From assembly GCA_040235405.1 (NCBI GenBank), contig JBECKT010000051.1, positions 9,755-73,754 of the forward strand: a stretch of DNA of 64,000 nucleotides, read 5' to 3'. The stretch comes from PGZG01 sp040235405 (lineage in GTDB: Bacteria > Pseudomonadota > Gammaproteobacteria > Pseudomonadales > Alcanivoracaceae). The translations under genes were made by a program, and so were the position numbers. Of the stretch, positions 29,027 to 37,306 are shown piece by piece. The notes beneath the pieces are model-generated. The model made no database searches and was not told the DNA's origin. It saw only the letters and a list, made by a program, of their open reading frames with translations. The stretch's first letter is position 1. Each line of letters begins with the position of its first letter.

Positions 29027-29216
29027 GGCCACTCCACATCAACTGCGAGTATCTTGACAAACGGCTTTCAGGGTAACGCCGGCGTGAGTACAGGTCTTGA
29101 TACGGATCAATGCCGGCGCTTTCGCACCCGCTCAACAGGCTCGGATAGCCATGGCAGGATGGAACCGAACCCTTATTGCGGGCTCCAAGAGCCGTCGACT
29201 GTTTACCGGAGTCAGC

Positions 29217-30443
29217 ATGTTTTCACGGACATTTGGTTTTGTTGCTCTGATCTTGCCAATCCTCGTACTGGCCGCCGAAGAAGCCGGGAACCCGCCCGGG
29301 TTTGCCGAGTGCGTCGTGCGGCTTCAAGACACCGCTCTGGAACAAGGCATCAGCAGCACGGTTGTCAACAAAGATCTGGCGGATGTGAATTACGTCGTGC
29401 GGGTTATTGAGCTGGACCGCAAACAGCCGGAGTTCAGTGAAAGCTTTGCCACCTATTTCGAGCGCCGGGTGACCCAGGACCGTATCGTCAAAGGGCGCGC
29501 CCTGCTGGCCGAGCACCGTCAGCTGCTCAACAGGATCAGCCGTGAATTTGGCGTCCCGGCGCAGTATCTGGTTTCGTTCTGGGGGCTGGAAACCAATTTC
29601 GGCAGCTACTTCGGCAAGATGCCGATTCTTGACTCGCTCGCCACGCTGGCCTGTGACCCACGCCGCAGCGAATACTTTACCGGTGAACTGATCAATGCCC
29701 TGAAAATCATTGATGAGGGTTCAATCACTTCGGAAAAAATGCAGGGCTCCTGGGCCGGCGCTATGGGCCATACCCAGTTCATGCCGTCGGTTTTCCTGCG
29801 TTATGCGCTGGATTATGACGCTGACGGCAAACGCGACCTGTGGGGCAGTCTGCCCGATGCTCTGGCGTCGGCAGCCAATTTCCTCCGCGGTATCGGCTGG
29901 CAGAAAGAGCAACGCTGGGGACGCGAGGTCAGCCTGCCGAAAAACTTCCCCTACGAAAAAGCCGGGCTGGCAACCAGACTTTCCCTGCAACAATGGCAGG
30001 CGCTGGGGGTACGCCAGAGCAGCGGTGCGAACCTCCCGGATGAAGACATGCAGGCATCCCTGCTGGTGCCCACCGGACATGAAGGGCCAGCATTTCTGGT
30101 CTATGACAATTTTCACGTGATCATGCGCTGGAACCGTGCCGAGGCTTATGCGCTGGCAGTGGGCCATCTGGCAGACCGCATCAATGGTGCTGGCACACTG
30201 AAACGCCAGCCAGTGCAGGCTCCAAGACTGAGCCGCGAGCAGATCACCACTTTGCAAACCACGCTGAATGAAACAGGCTTTGCCGCCGGCGAACCGGACG
30301 GTGTGCTTGGTCCCGGCACCCGCGCCGCCATCAGCCGTTACCAGCAGTCCCGGCAACAAATAGCAGACGGCTTTGTCAGCAAGTCACTGCTAGCCGAGCT
30401 GGGCGTTACCCGTTACCTCGGCAAGCCGTCAGAGCCGGACTAG
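29217..30443 (+). CDS. Lytic murein transglycosylase, MltB-type, with C-terminal peptidoglycan-binding domain
   Basis: A 408-residue periplasmic protein. The start at 29217 follows a GGAG and gives a signal peptide (TFGFVALILPILVLAA); the open frame begins 120 bases earlier but that part is not signal-like. The catalytic Glu is in FWGLETNFG and the substrate helix in GSWAGAMGHTQFMPS, as in MltB. A peptidoglycan-binding type 1 domain occupies about residues 335-395 (GFAAGEPDGVLGPGTRAAI). It cleaves glycan strands to 1,6-anhydro ends. It is not clearly MltB itself, since many bacteria have several paralogues. Its end overlaps the next gene's by 15 bases. Confidence 0.9.
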   Translation: MFSRTFGFVALILPILVLAAEEAGNPPGFAECVVRLQDTALEQGISSTVVNKDLADVNYVVRVIELDRKQPEFSESFATYFERRVTQDRIVKGRALLAEHRQLLNRISREFGVPAQYLVSFWGLETNFGSYFGKMPILDSLATLACDPRRSEYFTGELINALKIIDEGSITSEKMQGSWAGAMGHTQFMPSVFLRYALDYDADGKRDLWGSLPDALASAANFLRGIGWQKEQRWGREVSLPKNFPYEKAGLATRLSLQQWQALGVRQSSGANLPDEDMQASLLVPTGHEGPAFLVYDNFHVIMRWNRAEAYALAVGHLADRINGAGTLKRQPVQAPRLSREQITTLQTTLNETGFAAGEPDGVLGPGTRAAISRYQQSRQQIADGFVSKSLLAELGVTRYLGKPSEPD

Positions 30444-30827
30444 CCAACGCATACAGCAGGCCACACCAACCCCCCAGGCACCATTGACGATCAGCCCGCC
30501 GATAACGGTAGTGGTATTGACGTCGAGGCCCTTAACCGGAAACACCACCAGCATCGCCACGGCCGTCGGGCCAACAGCACCGGCAACCAGTGCCGCCAGC
30601 CAGTGTCTGGCGCCGCGCCAGCGACGGATCAGCCACCATACCGGCGGCCCCCATACACCGCCCCAGAATGCCAGTGAGATAACCTTCGGCACGCCCAGCG
30701 GCGGCACCGCGCTCATATTCCAGGGAGCCGCAGGTATTGCACCGGCCAACCAGAACAGCGCGATCACACCCTGATGAAATACCAGTGTTGCCAGAAACCC
30801 GGCAACAAATGCCTTGACCCAGACCAT
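30429..30827 (-). CDS. Small four-helix membrane protein, unknown
   Basis: A 132-residue protein with about four membrane helices. It contains short prolines-and-glycine loops (WNMSAVPPLGVP, FWGGVWGPPVWW) and a charged loop (RRWRGARH). No family is recognised. Two adjacent ATGs at 30830 and 30827 follow AGGGAG; the second has the better spacing and is used. Its 3' end overlaps the 3' end of the transglycosylase gene by 15 bases on the opposite strand. It is 26 bases downstream of the phospholipase D-family gene and may form an operon with it. Confidence 0.75.
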   Translation of the reverse strand: MVWVKAFVAGFLATLVFHQGVIALFWLAGAIPAAPWNMSAVPPLGVPKVISLAFWGGVWGPPVWWLIRRWRGARHWLAALVAGAVGPTAVAMLVVFPVKGLDVNTTTVIGGLIVNGAWGVGVACCMRWLVRL

Positions 30828-30853
30828 CATGCAACTCCCTTTGGTTATCACCT

Positions 30854-32269
30854 TTAAAGCCAGCCTTCCGGTGCCATACGGGCACTGAACCAGGCCAGCA
30901 GCCGACGCCAGAACGAGCCCTTCTCGACCCGCCTGACCTGTAACCCGCGCGGCCCCAGAAACTGCCACTGGATACGTTTTTTCTCGCTCAGTTGCAGACG
31001 GTAGCTGATGTCCGGTGCCATCGCCTGCTCCGCCAGTTGATTCAGCTGGGCCGCCAGCACCGGGCTGTCCATCAGGACGCCAATCTCGGTGTTCCAGAAC
31101 GCCGAGCGCGGGTCCATGTTGAAACTGCCCACAAAGGCGCTGTCATCATCGAAGATGATGGTTTTCGAATGCAGGCTGACCTTGCCACGCCACGGCAAGC
31201 GCCAGCGCCGGAAAGCACTCGCGGTCGAACTCATTTCATGTAGCTCGACACCAGCCTCAAGCAAGGCTTGTCGATACAGCGTGTAGCCGCCGTGAACCAG
31301 TGGCAAGTCGGTCGCCGCCAGTGAGTTGGTCAGCACGCGGACGCGAACACCGCGGGCTGTCAGATCACCAAGCAGCTCCATGCCCAGCTCACCAGGAACA
31401 AAATAGGCACTGACCAGCGTCAGCTGCCTTGTTACCGCCTTGACCCGCTCGATAAGCGGGCTGAAAACCAGCTCCTCCACCGGCGGATGATCCGGCGTAC
31501 CAATCTTTTCCGGCCTGTCGACCAGCAGGCTCGCCTGAACCTGCTGCATATTTTCGAGCAAACGCTGACCACAGCCATCCTTCTGCCACTGGCGCAGTGA
31601 TGACACATAGTCCTCACGTTCACGCATGGCAGTTTTCAACCGGTCGCGCACCCGCAACCGCCACAATCGATGCTCTTCAATATTTGGCACAAACAGGCGG
31701 AACCGGGCAATCGGCTGGACAAAGGGACTGTTCCAGTAAAGCTCGAAGCTGGCCTGCATCTGCGCCACCAGCGGGCCACGTACCAGCAGATCCAGATCGC
31801 TGAAATTCATCTCACTGGAAGCGCCGTAGTATTCATCCCCGAGATTACGACCGCCGGTGATCGCCAGTTCACCATCGGCAACCCAGAGCTTGTTATGCAT
31901 ACGCCGGTGCAAACGCTGGATCCGGGCAACAAAAACAACAAACCGGGTAAACGCCAGGCGCCGGCCCGACTCAATCGGATTGAACAGACGCACTTCAATA
32001 TTATCGTGGCAGGACAGCGCGGCAATACGGGCGTCCTGTCCGTAGATGGTCATGTCGTCAAGCAGAATACGCACCTTGACGCCGCGATCGGCGGCAACCA
32101 GCAATGACTGAATCAGCATCCGGGTGGTCAGGCCGTCGTGCAGGATGTAGTACTGGATATCCAGGCTGCGGCGAGCACTCTCGGCCAGATGGGTGCGCAT
32201 GCCAAGGGCATCCATACTGCCCTCCAGCAACCGCACCTCGGTGCCCACCGACTGCAATAACCCTTCCAT
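30854..32269 (-). CDS. Phospholipase D-family protein, ClsC-like cardiolipin synthase
   Basis: A 471-residue protein with two HxK(x)4D active sites: HNKLWVADGELAITGGRN and HSKTIIFDDDSAFVGSFN. Both are intact. This arrangement, with RSLDIQYYI ahead of the first half, is that of ClsC-type cardiolipin synthases, which join two lipids (phosphatidylglycerol with phosphatidylethanolamine in ClsC). No N-terminal membrane helices are seen, as in ClsC. The start is uncertain: ATG 32269 leaves room for the divergent promoter, whereas the frame is open to 32392, inside the neighbouring gene. Confidence 0.85.
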   Translation of the reverse strand: MEGLLQSVGTEVRLLEGSMDALGMRTHLAESARRSLDIQYYILHDGLTTRMLIQSLLVAADRGVKVRILLDDMTIYGQDARIAALSCHDNIEVRLFNPIESGRRLAFTRFVVFVARIQRLHRRMHNKLWVADGELAITGGRNLGDEYYGASSEMNFSDLDLLVRGPLVAQMQASFELYWNSPFVQPIARFRLFVPNIEEHRLWRLRVRDRLKTAMREREDYVSSLRQWQKDGCGQRLLENMQQVQASLLVDRPEKIGTPDHPPVEELVFSPLIERVKAVTRQLTLVSAYFVPGELGMELLGDLTARGVRVRVLTNSLAATDLPLVHGGYTLYRQALLEAGVELHEMSSTASAFRRWRLPWRGKVSLHSKTIIFDDDSAFVGSFNMDPRSAFWNTEIGVLMDSPVLAAQLNQLAEQAMAPDISYRLQLSEKKRIQWQFLGPRGLQVRRVEKGSFWRRLLAWFSARMAPEGWL

Positions 32270-32368
32270 CCACACCGCCTTGTAAAATTGGCTCAGCCAC
32301 TCCTGCTGGCCGATTGTGCCGCATGCTATGCTTCGCGGCCATTCCTGTCCTGACGCCGAGCCACCGCC

Positions 32369-33307
32369 GTGCCGCTGTCCAAGGCTAGTCAATCCGATCT
32401 GTTGCTGGTGCTGGTCACCGTGCTGTCGGCGCTGAGCTGGATTTTCTCCCGCGAAGCGGTACAGCTGATGCCGCCCCTGTTATTCATGTGCCTGCGTTTT
32501 CTGCTGGCCGGCTCATTACTGGCCTTGCTCGGCCGTCGGCAACTGCTGCAAATCAATGCCGATCAAGCGTGGCGCGCCATCCGCGTTGGCCTGGTATTCG
32601 GCTTTGCCATGTGTTTCTGGGTGCTCGGCCTGACCCATGCCAGCCATGTTGGTGAAGGTGCTTTCCTGACCATTCTCGGCGTGCTGATGGTGCCGCTAAT
32701 TGGCCGGTTCCTGTTTGCGGAAACTCCGCCGCTGAGCACCTGGATCGCGATTCCCGTTGCCCTGACGGGGCTGGCCCTGCTGGCGCTGAAGGAAGGTTTC
32801 CGACCGGAACAGGGGCAAATCTTTTTCTTCATTTCCGCGTTCGGTTTTGCTTTCTACTACGCCCTCAATACCCGCGCCGCCAACGTCAGTTCGTCACGCA
32901 GCAAGTCTGGCGAGCTGTTGCAGAAACAGGGCGTGCCACCGCTGGCCCTGACCACCCTGATGGTACTGACCGTCTCTGTGGTAACCGGGCTGGCGTCGCT
33001 GGTGATGGAGCCATGGCGCGCCAGCTTCGCTGATTTCGACCCGATGCTGGCTGTCTGGATTGGCGCCAGCGCCATTATCGGCACATCTGCCCGGTTCTTT
33101 TTCCAGACCTGGGCACAGAGCCTGTCCACCACCAGTCATGGTGTGGTGATCATGATTGTCGAGCCGGTCTGGGTGGCACTGCTGGCGGCGCTCTGGTTTG
33201 GCGAAACCATGGCGCCGATGCAGCTGGCAGGCTGCCTGCTGATTTTCACCGCATTGCTGGTCAATCGCTGGAACGCGGTAAGAAAGGTTCTGAAATCCGT
33301 GCTCTAG
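32369..33307 (+). CDS. EamA-family (DMT superfamily) membrane exporter
   Basis: A 312-residue protein with about ten membrane helices in two EamA repeats. It begins at GTG 32369 (MPLSKASQSDLLL), with the first helix right after. Relatives export metabolites such as amino acids; the substrate is unknown. It is longer than the paralogue at 14782 because of a soluble loop (NVSSSRSKSGELLQKQGVPP) between the halves. Its TAG stop lies at the left edge of the REP-like repeat at 33304-33365. Confidence 0.85.
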   Translation: MPLSKASQSDLLLVLVTVLSALSWIFSREAVQLMPPLLFMCLRFLLAGSLLALLGRRQLLQINADQAWRAIRVGLVFGFAMCFWVLGLTHASHVGEGAFLTILGVLMVPLIGRFLFAETPPLSTWIAIPVALTGLALLALKEGFRPEQGQIFFFISAFGFAFYYALNTRAANVSSSRSKSGELLQKQGVPPLALTTLMVLTVSVVTGLASLVMEPWRASFADFDPMLAVWIGASAIIGTSARFFFQTWAQSLSTTSHGVVIMIVEPVWVALLAALWFGETMAPMQLAGCLLIFTALLVNRWNAVRKVLKSVL

Positions 33308-33365
33308 GAGCGGCCGAGCGGCCGCGATTGTTTCCGGGGTATCGCCGTCGGTCGACGGTTCCTAC
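33304..33365. repeat. REP-like palindromic repeat, copy 1, at convergent gene ends
   Basis: A 62-base element with arms CTAGGAGC...GGTTCCTAC, containing the internal palindromes CGGCCGAGCGGCCG and CCGTCGGTCGACGG. Compared with the other three copies it carries a longer spacer. The TAG at its left arm is the exporter stop; the CTA at its right arm is the hemH stop read on the minus strand. The hairpins are well placed to protect or end both transcripts. Confidence 0.85.
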
Positions 33366-34438
33366 AAGCCAGCTCTTTGTTTTCGTGCGGCAAGTACTGC
33401 GGGAGAGTTGTCCGGTTTTTGCCAACCGGACAACTGCTGCCCGATCAGTGATTGCAACGCGCTGATATGTGACGGCAATGCATTCAACGCCGGAATGTAG
33501 TGGTACTGCTCGCCGCCCGCCGCCATAAAGTAGCCGCGATTCTCGACCTCGATTTCCTCGATCGTTTCCAGGCAGTCCGCAGCAAAGCCCGGGCAAAGCA
33601 CTTGCACATGCCTGATGCCTTGCGCCGGCATTGCCTTCAGGGTTGCATCGGTATAGGGCTTGAGCCACTGCTCCCGACCAAAACGGGACTGGAAAGTGGT
33701 GACATATTGCTCAGAATTCAGGCCAAGACGCTCGGCTAGCAAGCGCGACGTTTTGTGGCATTCGCAGTGATACGGATCGCCATTATCCAGATACCGCTGC
33801 GGTACACCGTGGTAGGACAACACCAGCTTGTCGGGGCGGCCGTGCTGCTGCCAGTGCTGCTCGACCTGCCCTGCCAGAGCCTCGATGTAATCGGGGAAGT
33901 CATGGTAGTGACTGACAAAACGCAAATCCGGCAACCAGCGACGCCGGGTAAAATCCGCCGCCAGCGCATCGAAAGTAGACGCGCTAGTGGCAGCGGAGTA
34001 TTGCGGGTACAGCGGCAACACCAGCAGCTGACGCACACCCTGCTGCTGCATTGATTCCAGCGTACTGCTGATTGATGGTTGTCCGTAGCGCATCGCGCAC
34101 TCGACGATCAGATCATCACCCCACGCCGGCTTCAGCGCTGCCCGCAGGGCATCGCGTTGGGCCAGCGTGTGCAACATCAATGGTGAGCCGGCTTCGGTCC
34201 AGACGCTCTGATAGGCGTGCGCCGAACGTCGCGGCCGAATACGCAGAATGATGCCATGGAGGATCAGGAACCATAACAGCCGCGGTACCTCTACCACTCG
34301 CGGGTCGGCAAGAAACTCGGCCAGATAGCGACGCAGTGCCGGCGTAGTCGGCGCTTCCGGTGTCCCCAGATTGGTAATCAGCACGCCGATCCGGGCCGGT
34401 TGCTCATGGCGAAAGCCGGATTGTCCCCGATACTGCAT
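33362..34438 (-). CDS. hemH: Ferrochelatase
   Basis: A 358-residue enzyme that inserts iron into protoporphyrin IX, the last step of haem synthesis. The recognisable blocks are IGVLITNLGTPEAP (N-terminus), PLYPQYSAATSAS, and LSYHGVPQRYL, in which the His is the proton acceptor and metal ligand. Cys residues near CECHKTSRLLAERLG are in the usual place for the cluster or non-cluster variants. The start at 34438 follows GGAGG by six bases. The nearby multihaem cytochromes need haem, but the gene is not in that operon. Confidence 0.95.
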   Translation of the reverse strand: MQYRGQSGFRHEQPARIGVLITNLGTPEAPTTPALRRYLAEFLADPRVVEVPRLLWFLILHGIILRIRPRRSAHAYQSVWTEAGSPLMLHTLAQRDALRAALKPAWGDDLIVECAMRYGQPSISSTLESMQQQGVRQLLVLPLYPQYSAATSASTFDALAADFTRRRWLPDLRFVSHYHDFPDYIEALAGQVEQHWQQHGRPDKLVLSYHGVPQRYLDNGDPYHCECHKTSRLLAERLGLNSEQYVTTFQSRFGREQWLKPYTDATLKAMPAQGIRHVQVLCPGFAADCLETIEEIEVENRGYFMAAGGEQYHYIPALNALPSHISALQSLIGQQLSGWQKPDNSPAVLAARKQRAGL

Positions 34439-34516
34439 AACCTGCCTCCACGCGATCACCGCGTTTTATCTGTTGCCTGTGGCCAAGTATAGCCATGACC
34501 GGTCAAGGGCGTGTCA

Positions 34517-36340
34517 TCAGGGCGACAGCGCCGGTATCGTGTCCGGCCGCACCGGCGAAATAAACTCGCAGCCTTCGAACTCCTCGATATCACCACCCAC
34601 CACCAGACAGTTCCAGTACACCGTCTCGTCGTCATCAAACCACTGCGGATTCATTCGCACTGCCCGGTGGCGGAAATCGCCATACTCCGGCATTTCCACC
34701 AGCAGCTCACCGGAAGCCGGATCAAAACGCCACAGCACACCATCAAACAACTCGACCAGCTCAGCTTGCTGTGCGGTCGGAAAAGCCTTGTATTCGCTGT
34801 AATACTCACCGAGATAGCGGGCCGACGAATCCACCGCCGCCACCAATGTGGCAAGGCGGTCATACTCGTTGTACCAGCCGTACCGCTCGGCCATTTCATC
34901 TGCACCGGCGGCCTGCTGCCCGTCCTGCTGCGGCCGCAGTGACAGCACCAGCATCTGCATGTCTTCCAGCGACAGCGGCCGGCCGTTGAGACTCAACTGC
35001 CCTTGCCGGGCAGAAAATGCAAGGCGCCAGCGATGATCCTCTCGACGAATCACACCGGCCTCTTCCAGCGGCAGCAATCGCGGCTGCACAGCCTCTGGCA
35101 GCAATGACGCCTGCCAGTCCAGATTGAGGTTGATATCGTTGATCGCGAGCACCTGCTCCGGCGGCATCGCCATGAGTGCAGCACTATCAGGAATATTTTC
35201 CAGGCCACCGGCATAGGTTGCCGCAAGCGCCACAGACAATACCGGCGAGGTATCTTCAAACAATGCCTCGATGACAAGCCGACTTTTACCTTTTTGCAAC
35301 AGCTTGCCTGTAACCAGCGCTACGGCTTCGGCCATAACAGCTTCCATCTTGCTGCCGGCAGCAACCAATTCGGCCGGATCAGGACTGTCGCCCTCTATCG
35401 CCATCGCCATGTTCCTTTCCATCTGCTGGTTGATCTCCTCGATCAACTCATACAGACGCAGCATCGCGGCGCTGTCCAGACCGTCCACGGTAATACCCAG
35501 ATAGCCCTTGCTGGCCGGAAATCCGCTGACAGAAAGATTTTCCAGCCAGATACGCGCGTCACTGAACAGCAGGCCATTGTTATCACTGCTACGGCCCTGA
35601 ATATACAGATCGGTGTTAAAGCTCAACATCGGCGAGGCCACGGCAACCCCGGTTATCGACGTCATGGTGTCGTACAACGGCATGGTTCCGGCAAGCATCC
35701 CGGAGGGAGTCAATGTCGACTCCAGCGTCGCCAGATCAAAACGGCTGCCCATCGCCTCAAGCATCAAACCACGACCACGCAGCACGCTGTGCTGCAGAAC
35801 CATATCAGCACCAATATCCATATCAAGACGCAGCTCGTCCAGCCGGACATTGCCCGTCGGTGACTCCAGCTTGAACGGCGACACCGCCAGCGTGCCGAGC
35901 GTGCGGCCTTCCAGTGTCACGTAGCCATCCAGCTGCAACGGCGGTTTACCGGCAAAAAAGTCGGTAATCAGTGCAGCGAGCTCCGGCGGATACACGGAGA
36001 GATCCAGCTCGCTGTGCAGCACCGCCAGACCGGTGCGGAAGCCGCTATTGGTCAGCAACAGGGGGCCATGGCCGAGCTCGTTGCGAAAGCAGATATCCAT
36101 GGGCGGGCTGGTCGGGTCATTGGCCGGCATGGCCAGACAGCTACGGTAGGACGAGCCGAGCAGACCGCGCTGGTACTCATCAATCCTCATCAGCATGCGG
36201 TAACGGGCCAGCTGGCGGTTACCTTCCTCGAGCTGTGCTCTGGTCAGGGTTTCAATATCGGCGCCTGTCTTCCACGCGGCCCCCAACCAGGCCGCCGCCA
36301 TCAGGCCCAACACCAGCACTATCGCCCACAACACTCGCAT
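34517..36340 (-). CDS. DUF945 (YdgA-like) protein with an extra C-terminal pilin-like domain
   Basis: A 607-residue protein with an N-terminal membrane anchor (residues 1-22) and the conserved DUF945 block (RGLLGSSYRS, then DIGADMVLQHSVLRG, GLDSAAMLRLYELIEEINQQ). This family is of unknown function, and E. coli YdgA is about 500 residues. The last 110 residues look like a separate module: helix AVDSSARYLGEYYSEYKAFP, then beta-strands and a C-terminal WNC...C pair, reminiscent of type IV (pseudo)pilin globular domains. The start has a GGGGGAG ribosome site. The gene lies upstream of hemH on the same strand with an 80-base gap. Confidence 0.8.
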   Translation of the reverse strand: MRVLWAIVLVLGLMAAAWLGAAWKTGADIETLTRAQLEEGNRQLARYRMLMRIDEYQRGLLGSSYRSCLAMPANDPTSPPMDICFRNELGHGPLLLTNSGFRTGLAVLHSELDLSVYPPELAALITDFFAGKPPLQLDGYVTLEGRTLGTLAVSPFKLESPTGNVRLDELRLDMDIGADMVLQHSVLRGRGLMLEAMGSRFDLATLESTLTPSGMLAGTMPLYDTMTSITGVAVASPMLSFNTDLYIQGRSSDNNGLLFSDARIWLENLSVSGFPASKGYLGITVDGLDSAAMLRLYELIEEINQQMERNMAMAIEGDSPDPAELVAAGSKMEAVMAEAVALVTGKLLQKGKSRLVIEALFEDTSPVLSVALAATYAGGLENIPDSAALMAMPPEQVLAINDINLNLDWQASLLPEAVQPRLLPLEEAGVIRREDHRWRLAFSARQGQLSLNGRPLSLEDMQMLVLSLRPQQDGQQAAGADEMAERYGWYNEYDRLATLVAAVDSSARYLGEYYSEYKAFPTAQQAELVELFDGVLWRFDPASGELLVEMPEYGDFRHRAVRMNPQWFDDDETVYWNCLVVGGDIEEFEGCEFISPVRPDTIPALSP

Positions 36341-36495
36341 GCCTGCTCCCCCCGGTCGGCAAAATCAGCGAGGAAATATAGCAGTTAAAGCGGCAAAATC
36401 CTGCCCGGAACAATATAAAAGCAGAGCGACCGGAATCCCCCTCCGGGGATAACCGCAGAACTGATAAACCGTATTTCTGATATAGCGCGGCTTTT

Positions 36496-37071
36496 TTAAT
36501 AGCAGGCGCGCAGCTTTTTCTTCATGCTGCTGCGAATGTCATTCAGTTCAAAGCGGGATTTTTCCGATATCAGTCTGGCGTCGAGCCGATGCAGATGCAG
36601 TATCGGCGCCTGCTTTTTGAAGGCACGCAAATCCCCCTTGGTCAGGATCGGCAGAAACTCCTCGCTGCGCGCTTCAAACTCCTCGGCAACGGCTTGCAGG
36701 CCCGCTGCCAACGGCACTGCCTTGCCATTACCAGCGGCGTCTTTCATATGCAGATACAGGCCGGAACGGCCCACTACACCGCCAGGAACAATGGTGTAGC
36801 CGGTTGAAAGAATGGCTTTCTCAGGTACCTCGTACCAGGTTTCGGTAAAAGCCTCGAGATCCGGCACCACCACCAGATCCGGCAAGTCTCCGGTGGGTAC
36901 AATAACGTCGTAGCAGGCGTAGATCTGACCAACCTTGTTGGAGTAGATGCACAGAGACTCACGAAAATGGCGAACAAACTCCACCGCCCGGCGATGATCG
37001 TCGAACTCGCCAAGGCTCCAGATCAGGCTTTCGTCTGACTGCAGGTCAATGGCCGCAGCACTGATGGACAT
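36496..37071 (-). CDS. Hypothetical protein
   Basis: A 191-residue soluble protein of no recognised family. It starts at 37071, nine bases after GAGAGG. It contains a charged helix (RRAVEFVRHFRESLCIYS), an acidic VVPDLEAFTETWYEVP strand pair and a basic C-terminus ending in SMKKKLRACY. No signal peptide or membrane helix is seen. It is divergent from the YgiQ-type gene. The 155 bases downstream contain a short ATCCCC/GGGGAT hairpin (36435-36450) without a T-run. Confidence 0.6.
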   Translation of the reverse strand: MSISAAAIDLQSDESLIWSLGEFDDHRRAVEFVRHFRESLCIYSNKVGQIYACYDVIVPTGDLPDLVVVPDLEAFTETWYEVPEKAILSTGYTIVPGGVVGRSGLYLHMKDAAGNGKAVPLAAGLQAVAEEFEARSEEFLPILTKGDLRAFKKQAPILHLHRLDARLISEKSRFELNDIRSSMKKKLRACY

Positions 37072-37306
37072 AAGCGCATCCTCTCGCTTGATTTGGTAAT
37101 GCCATCATCTTAGCTGTGATGGCAATCACATTTCATCGCCTTAATCAGGGTGCGGCCCGGATTTTACAATTCACGCCAGCCGACTGTCTGATCGGGCCAC
37201 CCGCCCGTCTGCTCTTGCTGCCGATATTTCTCTGCAGGACCGTCCCCGGTCGCCGCCGCACTCGCCAGCAGGTACAATGCGCGCCCCCGCTGTTTCCGGA
37301 TACCTG

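Noticed and set aside
36435..36450. ATCCCC-CTCC-GGGGAT hairpin downstream of the hypothetical gene at 36496
   Set aside because: The stem is only six base pairs with no T-run on the transcribed strand, so it is too weak to call a terminator.
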